Of a DNA stretch of 6,058 bases, positions 1-5,178 are shown one piece after another (position 1 is the first letter of the stretch; each line of letters begins with the position of its first letter). The notes beneath the pieces were generated by a model. It did no database searches. It saw only the letters and a program-made list of their open reading frames with translations, and had not been told where the DNA came from. Position numbers and translations under genes: made by a program. The stretch spans positions 1 to 6,058 of the forward strand of contig CANRMU010000061.1 in NCBI GenBank assembly GCA_947631895.1, in the 5' to 3' direction. The DNA is from an uncultured Bacilli bacterium (GTDB lineage: Bacteria; Bacillota_I; Bacilli_A; RF39; UBA660).

Positions 1-80
1 TTAAATTTGAAATAGATGATAGAAAAACAAGAAAAAAGGAAGAAAACTTTATTGTGTCATTTGACCAAGAAAACGTGTAA
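1..80 (+). CDS. 3' tail of an unidentified gene entering from the left edge (partial)
   Basis: Reading from base 3, a frame of 25 codons is open from the window edge and ends at TAA (78-80). The visible tail is rich in charged residues (it begins KFEIDDRKTRKKEE and ends SFDQENV) and uses codons common in the neighbouring genes (GAA, GAT, AAA). The other two plus frames are stopped close to the edge. The frame is antisense to the LysR remnant, and its stop codon lies inside bases that encode LysR residues on the other strand. It may therefore belong to an inserted element or to a gene joined to the broken regulator. The family is not recognised. With only 25 codons, a chance open frame cannot be excluded. 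Confidence 0.3.
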   Translation, partial: KFEIDDRKTRKKEENFIVSFDQENV

Positions 81-152
81 TTTCTCACTAGCTTTTGAGA
101 TATTTTTAGCTTTGGCTACTTCATAAAATAAATTCCATAAATCTAAATTCAT
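57..152 (-). pseudogene. LysR-family transcriptional regulator, 5' remnant, broken after about residue 27
   Basis: The minus strand starts at ATG (150-152), five bases after a perfect AGGAGG (158-163). The reading is MNLDLWNLFYEVAKAK, followed by NISKASEKLHV. This is the start of a LysR-type winged helix-turn-helix (pattern M-x-L-x-x-x-x-x-F-x-x-V-A, then S-x-x-A-x-x-L-x-V). The family normally continues with S-Q-(P/S)-A-(V/L)-(S/T) and the recognition helix. Here the frame runs FLVK and stops at TGA (57-59), giving 31 residues instead of roughly 290. Shifting by one base recovers a serine after the valine but no convincing recognition helix, so this looks like an insertion or rearrangement more than a point frameshift. 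Promoter and ribosome binding site are intact, so the break may be recent. LysR regulators often control the divergent neighbour, here the HD hydrolase gene. Confidence 0.6.
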
Positions 153-194
153 TATAACCTCCTGTTATATCAACTATAAATAATATATATTTTT

Positions 195-224
195 ATTATA
201 TTTTTAAATGTGCTATATTGTCAA
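195..224 (-). promoter_or_regulatory. Near-consensus sigma-A promoter driving the LysR remnant
   Basis: On the minus strand there is a perfect -35 box TTGACA (224-219), an 18-base spacer and a perfect -10 box TATAAT (200-195). Transcription would start near 188, about 25 bases upstream of the AGGAGG at 163-158. It is the best promoter match I found in the window, and it reads into a truncated gene. The -35 box overlaps the putative promoter and 5' leader of the divergent HD gene. Confidence 0.6.
211..219 (+). promoter_or_regulatory. Putative extended -10 promoter of the HD hydrolase gene
   Basis: TGC followed by TATATT (214-219) resembles an extended -10 element. It would place the start near 226, just ahead of the AGAGG ribosome binding site (231-235). 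No good -35 box is visible at the usual distance (TTTTAT at 191-196). The site lies against the minus-strand -35 box of the LysR remnant, so the two promoters would compete. In such AT-rich DNA, -10 look-alikes are common. Confidence 0.3.
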
Positions 225-243
225 TAGAAAAGAGGTAGTTGGT

Positions 244-882
244 ATGGAAGTTAAAAAAGATTTAGAAATTAAAGATATGTATCATTTTTTAGAAACTTAT
301 TGTGAAAAAAAGCATTATGAGAATGCTTTAGTTGCCCTGCCATTTGCTAGGGAAGTTCATAAAGAACAAAAACGTTTAGGAGGAGATCCTTATATAGTTC
401 ATCCTTTAAGTGTTGCTTTCTTTTCAATAGGTGCTGGACTTGATTCTGATAATATTATTAGTGGTTCACTTTTACATGATACGATTGAAGATCAAAACGC
501 TAATTTAGATTTAATAAACATTACTGATGAAATTAAAAATATTGTTAATTTACTTACTTTCATCAAAGACAATAGTAATAAAGATATTGCTTTAAAAAAT
601 TACTATGAAAATATTAAAACTAATTGTGATGCCATTATAATTAAATTAATTGATCGAATTCATAATTTATCAACAATGAATAATGCCTTTTCTTTAGAAA
701 AAATGAAAAACTATATTTTGGAAACGCAAAAATATGTTATACCTTTAGCTGATTATGCTAAAGAAAAGTATCAAAATATGGCTAATAAATTATGGTTATT
801 AAAATTTTATTTAACAACCCTTGTTAATACTACTAATTATGTAATTAATGAAGAAGAAAAATTAGTTAGAAAAATCAGTTAA
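244..882 (+). CDS. Single-domain SpoT/RelA-like HD phosphohydrolase, no synthetase domain
   Basis: This 212-residue protein matches the hydrolase half of the RelA/SpoT family (HD_4 type). Visible motifs are GGDPYIVHPLSVA (46-58, His53), SLLHDTIED (75-83, His78-Asp79 and Glu82-Asp83) and IKLIDRIHNLSTM (133-145, Asp137). These supply the four metal ligands and the acidic pair used to remove the 3'-pyrophosphate of (p)ppGpp. The protein ends about 65 residues after the last motif, so the synthetase, TGS and ACT domains of full Rel are absent. It is the size of a small alarmone hydrolase (Mesh1-like). The substrate is inferred; other nucleotides are possible. I prefer the ATG at 244 because AGAGG (231-235) lies 8 bases upstream; an in-frame ATG at 208 has no such site. 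The gene is divergent from the LysR remnant and overlaps the 3' end of trmK by 21 bp on the opposite strand. Confidence 0.85.
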   Translation: MEVKKDLEIKDMYHFLETYCEKKHYENALVALPFAREVHKEQKRLGGDPYIVHPLSVAFFSIGAGLDSDNIISGSLLHDTIEDQNANLDLINITDEIKNIVNLLTFIKDNSNKDIALKNYYENIKTNCDAIIIKLIDRIHNLSTMNNAFSLEKMKNYILETQKYVIPLADYAKEKYQNMANKLWLLKFYLTTLVNTTNYVINEEEKLVRKIS

Positions 883-922
883 ATATTTAGTTAATAAACT
901 AATTTCTTCTTCAATTTTTTTT
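849..922 (+). terminator. Hairpin and T-tract across the convergent HD/trmK ends
   Basis: Arms at 849-867 and 897-913 pair over about 17 bp with a two-base A bulge (TTAGTT against AACTAA, then GAAGAAG against CTTCTTC). The loop is 29 bases long and eight T follow at 915-922. This fits an intrinsic terminator for the plus-strand HD gene (stop at 880-882). A smaller alternative hairpin, TTAGTT-AATA-AACTAA (887-902), uses the same right arm. In the minus direction no T-tract follows the hairpin, so termination of trmK transcripts here is not evident. The right arm and T-tract also encode the last residues of TrmK, so the purine/pyrimidine bias may come partly from coding. Confidence 0.45.
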
Positions 923-1512
923 CTTTCTTCTTGATGATTATTAGGGATATTTTTTAATATCTTTTTTAATTTTAATAAATACTCTTCATAATAATTAAGA
1001 TAATCTTTATTAAATTTACCAAATAATATTTCTTCTTTAGTTAAAACTTCTTTTCCTTTAAGATATTTCATAATATGATATAAATGATTTTTATCTTCTA
1101 TAATATATTCTTCTTTTAAAGTATAATCTAATTGATTAAGAAAAAATCTTAATTTATCATAATCATTATTTGATTGCACAATAATTTTATTGATTGTTTT
1201 TAATTTAGTTTTATCTTCTAAAATATGTTTAATAGTATTATATCCCATACCCGCAATGACTAAAGTATTATAATTAGAAACATCAAGATTTTTAAGGCCA
1301 TCAGCAAGTACTAAAGGAATGTCTTTTTCTAAATGATATTCTAATAAATTATGATATGCACTATCAAGGGCATTTTGATGAATATCAGTTCCTAGACATT
1401 TAATTTTTTTTTGATGTAACATAATTGGTAAGTAAGCATGGTCAGTACCAATATCAATTACTTTATCATTTTTATCAATTAATGAAGCAATTAATTCTAA
1501 TCTTTTAGTCAT
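862..1512 (-). CDS. trmK: tRNA (adenine(22)-N1)-methyltransferase TrmK
   Basis: This 216-residue, class I SAM-dependent methyltransferase resembles B. subtilis TrmK (YqfN), which methylates N1 of A22 in the tRNA D-arm. Residues 20-29 read DIGTDHAYLP, the family signature and SAM-binding loop. Asp43 ends the second strand, Asp71-Gly72 follows, AGMG is at 87-90, and QSN (113-115) stands where Bacillus has QPN. The last ~65 residues form a lysine/glutamate-rich helical region, as in the family's C-terminal coiled coil. After AGMG the usual second glycine is Tyr91. The start ATG overlaps the end of rpoD by 8 bases (ATGACTAA), and AAAGGA (1521-1526) precedes it by 8 bases inside the rpoD coding end, so translation is probably coupled. 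Position after dnaG and rpoD is the standard Bacillota arrangement. The 3' end overlaps the convergent HD gene. Confidence 0.92.
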   Translation of the reverse strand: MTKRLELIASLIDKNDKVIDIGTDHAYLPIMLHQKKIKCLGTDIHQNALDSAYHNLLEYHLEKDIPLVLADGLKNLDVSNYNTLVIAGMGYNTIKHILEDKTKLKTINKIIVQSNNDYDKLRFFLNQLDYTLKEEYIIEDKNHLYHIMKYLKGKEVLTKEEILFGKFNKDYLNYYEEYLLKLKKILKNIPNNHQEERKKIEEEISLLTKYLTDFSN

Positions 1513-2797
1513 TTAAGAAATCCTTTAGTTTTTTAGCTCTTGATGGATGTCTTAATTTTCGTAAAGCTTTGGCTTCAATTTGTCTAATACGTTCCCTAGT
1601 AACATTAAATTTTTTACCAACTTCTTCTAAAGTATGACTTGTTCCATCAATAAGACCAAATCTTAGTTCTAAGACTTCTTGTTCTCTTTCTTGTAAGGTA
1701 CTTAAAACTTCTCTTATTTCTTCTTTTAATATTTCATTTGTTGCATATTCTTCAGGAGTCATGCTATTTGGATCTTTAACAAAATCACCTAAATGAGAAT
1801 CATCTTCTTCTCCTATTGGGGTTTCAAGTGATACTGGATCTTGACTAATTTTAATAACGTCTCTTACCTTTTCAACTGATATCCCCATTTTTTTAGCAAT
1901 TTCTTCTTCACTTGGTTCTCTATTTAATTCTAGAGTTAATTGTCTTTGAATTCTAGCCATTTTATTAATTGTTTCAACCATATGAACTGGTACTCTAATG
2001 GTTCTTGCTTGGTCAGCTAAGGCTCTAGTAATTGCTTGTCTAATCCACCAAGTTGCATAAGTTGAAAATTTATATCCTTTATCATAATCAAACTTATCTA
2101 CAGCTTTCATTAAACCAATATTTCCTTCTTGAATTAAGTCTAAAAATAATAGTCCTCTTCCCACATATCTTTTAGCAATTGATACAACTAAACGTAAGTT
2201 AGATTCAGCTAACCTATTTTTAGCTTCTTCATCGCCATTAGCTACTTTAATAGATAAATCCATTTCTTCTTCCGCTGATAATAAAGAAATTCGTCCTATT
2301 TCTTTTAAATACATTCTTACTGGATCATTAATATTAACATCTTTAGTTATTTCAGCATCATCTAAAATAATTGGTGACCCGTTATCTTCAGTATTATCAC
2401 TTTCTTTGTCATCTTCTCCAACAATCTCAATATTATTACTTACTAAATCATTATATAAAACATCTAATGAATCATTATCAACATCTAAACCTTTAAGTGA
2501 GGCCGCTAATTGTTCAAAAGTAATTTTACCTTCTTTTTTACCTAACTCAATTAATTCATTTTTTCTTTCTTCAAAAGTTTTAATTTCTTTAACTTTTTTA
2601 ACTTTTTCTAATTTTTTATCAGGTTCTTTTTCAACTAATTTAATATCTTCACTTTCTAATATTTCATAGAATTTAGACATATCTTCTTTTTTAACACGAC
2701 ATTCTTTTAAAACTTCAGCTACTTCTCTAATAACTAAATATCCTTGTTCCTTTCCTAAATTAATTAATTCTTGTTTCTTCATTTCATACTTTGTCAT
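1505..2797 (-). CDS. rpoD: Primary RNA polymerase sigma factor (SigA/RpoD) with an apparent double region 1.1
   Basis: This is the housekeeping sigma-70 factor, which directs RNA polymerase to -35/-10 promoters. Counting from the ATG at 2797 (430 residues), region 1.2 begins at NDPVRMYLKEIGR (157-169). Region 2 holds LRLVVSIAKRYVGRG (201-215) and STYATWWIRQAITRA (245-259), region 3 begins IRVPVHMVETINK (267-279), and region 4.2 contains VTRERIRQIEAKALRKLRHP (399-418). The C-terminal ~275 residues are very close to B. subtilis SigA. The N-terminus is longer: two related segments, about 7-56 and 77-126, both fit region 1.1 and are separated by a lysine-rich linker. An upstream in-frame GTG at 2806 would add three residues. 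I prefer the ATG because AGAAAGAAGTGG, a fair match to the anti-16S tail, sits at the right distance from it. dnaG ends 15 bases upstream of this ATG, and trmK overlaps downstream. Confidence 0.95.
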   Translation of the reverse strand: MTKYEMKKQELINLGKEQGYLVIREVAEVLKECRVKKEDMSKFYEILESEDIKLVEKEPDKKLEKVKKVKEIKTFEERKNELIELGKKEGKITFEQLAASLKGLDVDNDSLDVLYNDLVSNNIEIVGEDDKESDNTEDNGSPIILDDAEITKDVNINDPVRMYLKEIGRISLLSAEEEMDLSIKVANGDEEAKNRLAESNLRLVVSIAKRYVGRGLLFLDLIQEGNIGLMKAVDKFDYDKGYKFSTYATWWIRQAITRALADQARTIRVPVHMVETINKMARIQRQLTLELNREPSEEEIAKKMGISVEKVRDVIKISQDPVSLETPIGEEDDSHLGDFVKDPNSMTPEEYATNEILKEEIREVLSTLQEREQEVLELRFGLIDGTSHTLEEVGKKFNVTRERIRQIEAKALRKLRHPSRAKKLKDFLND

Positions 2798-2812
2798 TTT
2801 ATCCACTTCTTT

Positions 2813-4543
2813 CTATAATTTTTCTTTATCCTTTTTTAATTCGATTATTTTAATAGCTATTTCATTTTTTTCAGTTTCATCAAAACTATTTTTTTGCTTT
2901 AATTTTAATTCTTTAATTTCTTCATCAATCATTATCCTTTTCATACTTTTGATATATTCTTCCATTTTAGCATCGGTTAATTCTTCTTCTTTTATACTAT
3001 TTATTACTTCTTTTATGTCATCTTTAATTGGTGAAGTCTCAACATAACTTAAGAAATCAGCCAAATTAATCGTCTTGTGCTTTTCAAAGTAGTATAATAC
3101 TTCACTCGCAATTTGTCGATACTTTTTTAAACTAAAATAGTTTAATTTTTTTTGATATATTTTAAGATATTTAACATCATTCATCATATAATATAAAATA
3201 GCATTAGCACACATTTCATATTTATTTTTTTTAGGTCTTTCTATTTCTTGTTTAATGGGAATATCTACTACTTTTTTGTCATTTTTACTTAATTCACTTT
3301 TTAATAAATCATAAGATAAATCATAATCTTTAGCTAACTTTTTAATGGTTATTTCTTGTTCTAATTCATCAGATTTTTCTAAGACTTTTAAAACATCTTT
3401 AATATATTTTACTAATTCTTTAGAATCTGTTAAATTTTTATTTTCTTTTAAATATGCTAATTTAAATTCTAAAAATGAAATCGGATGTTTTAAACATTCT
3501 TCCATTTGTTCTTTACCATAATTTATTAAAAATTCATCAGGGTCTTTGGCTTTACTTAGTCTTACAACATCAATGTCAATACCAGCTTCTTCTAATAATA
3601 AGCCATTATTATAGGTATTTATTTTTCCTGCATCATCATTATCAAGCATTAGGGTAAGTGGAACTCTTAATTTTTTAATTAAATCAATTTGTTCTTTAGT
3701 AAGGCTTGTTCCCATTAAAGCAATGGTATTATAAAAACCCATTGAATACATGCGCATCGCATCCATATTACCTTCAACTAAAATAACTTTTTTTAAAAGT
3801 CTTACTTTTTCTTTAGCGCGATGATAATTATATAAGACATTACCCTTTTTAAATAAAATTGTTTCTTTACTGTTTAAGTATTTGGGGGTAGCATCTTTTA
3901 AATATACTCTTCCTGTAAAAGCAACTACTTTACCATCAGGATTTTCAATCGGAAAAATTATGCGATTTGAAAAAACATCATGATATTCTAAACCATTTTT
4001 TCTAATTAAACCTAGATTTTCTAATAAATCATTTTGATAATTTTTCTTTTCTAGTAAAGGGCCTAAAGAAGTATCTTCTAAAGCTAATCCTAAATGAAAA
4101 GTTAAAATCATTTCATCAGTAATATTTCTACTATGCAAATATTCTTTAGCTCTTTTAGCTTCTTTAGCTTGTAAATTATTTTGATAAAATAGGGACGCTA
4201 AAGACATAATTTTAAATTCTTCTTCATGTTCTTCCTTAGGTTTTTGATAATTACTTGTAAAGTTCATTCCAATTTTATTAGCAACAATGGAAACGGCTTC
4301 GATAAAACTAACATTTTCATATTCTTTAACAAAGTTAAAAACATTTCCACCTGCTCCACAAGAAAAACATTTATATAATTGTCTTTCCTTGCTAACACTC
4401 ATAGATGGTGAATGATCTTGATGAAAAGGACAAACCCCAAAATAATTTTTACCTTTTAAAGTTAAGGGAACATAAGAACTAATGATTTCAACAATATCTG
4501 CACTTTTTCTGATTTCATCTATTTGACTTTCCTTAACTGCCAT
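2813..4543 (-). CDS. dnaG: DNA primase DnaG
   Basis: This 576-residue primase makes RNA primers at the replication fork and docks on the replicative helicase. A CHC2 zinc finger is complete: Cys38, His41, Cys59 and Cys62 (GVCPFHQDHSPSM, then YKCFSCGAGG). The polymerase core has the basic segment GRVYLKDATPKYLNS (211-225). The TOPRIM motifs are LVEGNMDA (255-262, Glu257) and MLDNDDAGK (299-307, Asp301, Asp303), followed by KDPDEFL (333-339). From about residue 450 the sequence is lysine/glutamate-rich and helical, as expected for the helicase-binding domain, but with little recognisable conservation. The length is near the usual ~600. I place the start at ATG 4541-4543 because AAAGGA (4551-4556) precedes it by 7 bases and the family begins near here. 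The frame stays open 28 codons further, into the terminator of the upstream sortase gene, and that part is not coding. It is the first gene of dnaG-rpoD-trmK and ends TAG. Confidence 0.95.
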   Translation of the reverse strand: MAVKESQIDEIRKSADIVEIISSYVPLTLKGKNYFGVCPFHQDHSPSMSVSKERQLYKCFSCGAGGNVFNFVKEYENVSFIEAVSIVANKIGMNFTSNYQKPKEEHEEEFKIMSLASLFYQNNLQAKEAKRAKEYLHSRNITDEMILTFHLGLALEDTSLGPLLEKKNYQNDLLENLGLIRKNGLEYHDVFSNRIIFPIENPDGKVVAFTGRVYLKDATPKYLNSKETILFKKGNVLYNYHRAKEKVRLLKKVILVEGNMDAMRMYSMGFYNTIALMGTSLTKEQIDLIKKLRVPLTLMLDNDDAGKINTYNNGLLLEEAGIDIDVVRLSKAKDPDEFLINYGKEQMEECLKHPISFLEFKLAYLKENKNLTDSKELVKYIKDVLKVLEKSDELEQEITIKKLAKDYDLSYDLLKSELSKNDKKVVDIPIKQEIERPKKNKYEMCANAILYYMMNDVKYLKIYQKKLNYFSLKKYRQIASEVLYYFEKHKTINLADFLSYVETSPIKDDIKEVINSIKEEELTDAKMEEYIKSMKRIMIDEEIKELKLKQKNSFDETEKNEIAIKIIELKKDKEKL

Positions 4544-4561
4544 ATTTTTTTCCTTTCTATT

Positions 4562-4587
4562 ATTATATATTACCCAAAAAGGTCCAA
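4562..4587 (-). promoter_or_regulatory. Possible promoter of the dnaG-rpoD-trmK operon
   Basis: The short gap between the sortase terminator and dnaG contains a minus-strand TATAAT (4567-4562), 18 bases upstream of the start codon. TTGGAC (4587-4582) resembles a -35 box but the spacer to TATAAT is only 14 bases; a shifted -10 (TAATAA) would give 16. A promoter is expected here because the preceding gene ends in a terminator, but the exact boxes are uncertain. Confidence 0.3.
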
Positions 4588-4603
4588 TTTCCTTTTTTTT
4601 TAC

Positions 4604-4632
4604 AAAAAAAAATGCTAAAATTAGCATTTTTT
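4604..4632 (-). terminator. Rho-independent terminator of the surface protein-sortase unit
   Basis: A perfect inverted repeat (arms 4607-4618 and 4621-4632, two-base loop; arm AAAAAATGCTAA) begins 19 bases beyond the sortase stop. On the minus strand the stem runs into nine consecutive T. The stem is almost all A-T, so it is weak, but the layout is right. In the plus direction it also ends in six T, though no plus-strand gene leads into it. It insulates the dnaG operon from the sortase transcript. Confidence 0.65.
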
Positions 4633-4647
4633 AGCATATAATAGCAT
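4622..4647. repeat. Three TAGCAT copies at exact 10-bp spacing next to the terminator
   Basis: TAGCAT occurs at 4622-4627, 4632-4637 and 4642-4647, the first and third followed by a run of T. Only one complementary ATGCTA lies at 4612-4617. The first copy makes the terminator stem; the other two could pair with the same arm through larger loops. The pattern suggests slippage duplication of a hairpin arm. Confidence 0.6.
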
Positions 4648-4650
4648 TTT

Positions 4651-5178
4651 TTAAACCTTTTTACCAACAAAATATACTTGTTTATTTAAGACTTTTTTAC
4701 TACAAGTTATTAATATAACCAAATCATCTTCCTTACTATAATAAGATAATTTACCATCTTTATCTTTATAATTAATATCTATTATCTGATATTTTCTTTC
4801 TTGATTATTTTCCCTAATAAAAAACTCATCACCAATTTTTAATTCTTCTAATTTTTTAAAATATGAATGAATACCATCTCCTGAATGACTAGCAAGTAAT
4901 AAATGATTATTATTTTTAATGCTCATTATTCCCGTTGTTAAGTTATTTTTTTCAGAATCATTTGGAAAAAATGGTTTGGTAAAAGCTATTTTAGGAATAA
5001 CTAAAAGGGAAAGATTATCACCAGCAAAAGCTTTTATTTCAATTATTTTTTGATAAGATTTATGATAAGCATAAGGAAAGATAATTATTAATATTAAACT
5101 AAGCAAGCAAATGTTTTTTAAAGAAGAACGCAAGGGCAATGGCAAGAAGTCCAAATAATGGTTCAAAACCACTTTCAT
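4651..5178 (-). CDS. Short membrane-anchored sortase
   Basis: A transpeptidase that would anchor surface proteins to the cell wall. With the ATG at 5178 it has 175 residues: a basic N-terminus, one membrane helix (about 22-37, CLLSLILIIIFPYAY), then the sortase barrel. Catalytic His98 lies in LLLASHSGDG, followed by FKKLEELKIGDEF, the usual F-x-x-L-x-x-L-x-x-G-D pattern. Catalytic Cys159 is in LVILITCSKK. Near the C-terminus, NKQVYFVG corresponds to the family's (N/K)KR-x-x-V-x strand, so the expected catalytic Arg is Gln167 (CAA). The barrel is compact, like class A/D enzymes, but the class is not assigned. The gene overlaps the 3' end of the surface-protein gene. The start is uncertain: an in-frame ATG exists at 5217, several TTG codons lie between 5166 and 5106, and none has a clear ribosome binding site. 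Translation may be coupled to the upstream gene. The terminator at 4604-4632 follows. Confidence 0.8.
   Translation of the reverse strand: MKVVLNHYLDFLPLPLRSSLKNICLLSLILIIIFPYAYHKSYQKIIEIKAFAGDNLSLLVIPKIAFTKPFFPNDSEKNNLTTGIMSIKNNNHLLLASHSGDGIHSYFKKLEELKIGDEFFIRENNQERKYQIIDINYKDKDGKLSYYSKEDDLVILITCSKKVLNKQVYFVGKKV

Noticed and set aside
57..59. TGA read as tryptophan (genetic code 4) to rescue the LysR frame
   Set aside because: Reading through gives no LysR-like sequence, and genuine tryptophans in the HD hydrolase and sigma factor use TGG.
16..129. Plus-strand open frame from ATG 16
   Set aside because: It is antisense to the LysR remnant, lacks a ribosome binding site and has no protein-like pattern; the other plus frame ending at 80 looks more like coding sequence.
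208..243. 12-codon extension of the HD hydrolase from ATG 208
   Set aside because: No ribosome binding site precedes it, it would overlap the likely -10 element, and AGAGG is well placed for the ATG at 244.
2406..2669. Plus-strand open frame of 87 codons opposite the sigma factor gene
   Set aside because: It is serine/leucine-rich low-complexity sequence, the expected antisense image of the Glu/Lys/Asp-rich sigma N-terminus, with no ribosome binding site or family resemblance.
3475..3657. Plus-strand open frame of 60 codons opposite dnaG
   Set aside because: It lies fully antisense to the conserved TOPRIM part of primase and has no recognisable features; the dnaG frame explains the sequence.
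4544..4627. 28-codon N-terminal extension of DnaG
   Set aside because: It runs through the upstream terminator and the likely promoter, has no ribosome binding site, and primases of this family begin close to the chosen ATG, which has AAAGGA seven bases upstream.
5108..5125. Programmed frameshift at the A-run (TTTAAAAAAC) joining surface protein and sortase
   Set aside because: Joining needs a +1 shift and the run is not a fitting slippery site for that; in such AT-rich DNA the run is unremarkable. It remains only as a minor alternative to coupled initiation.
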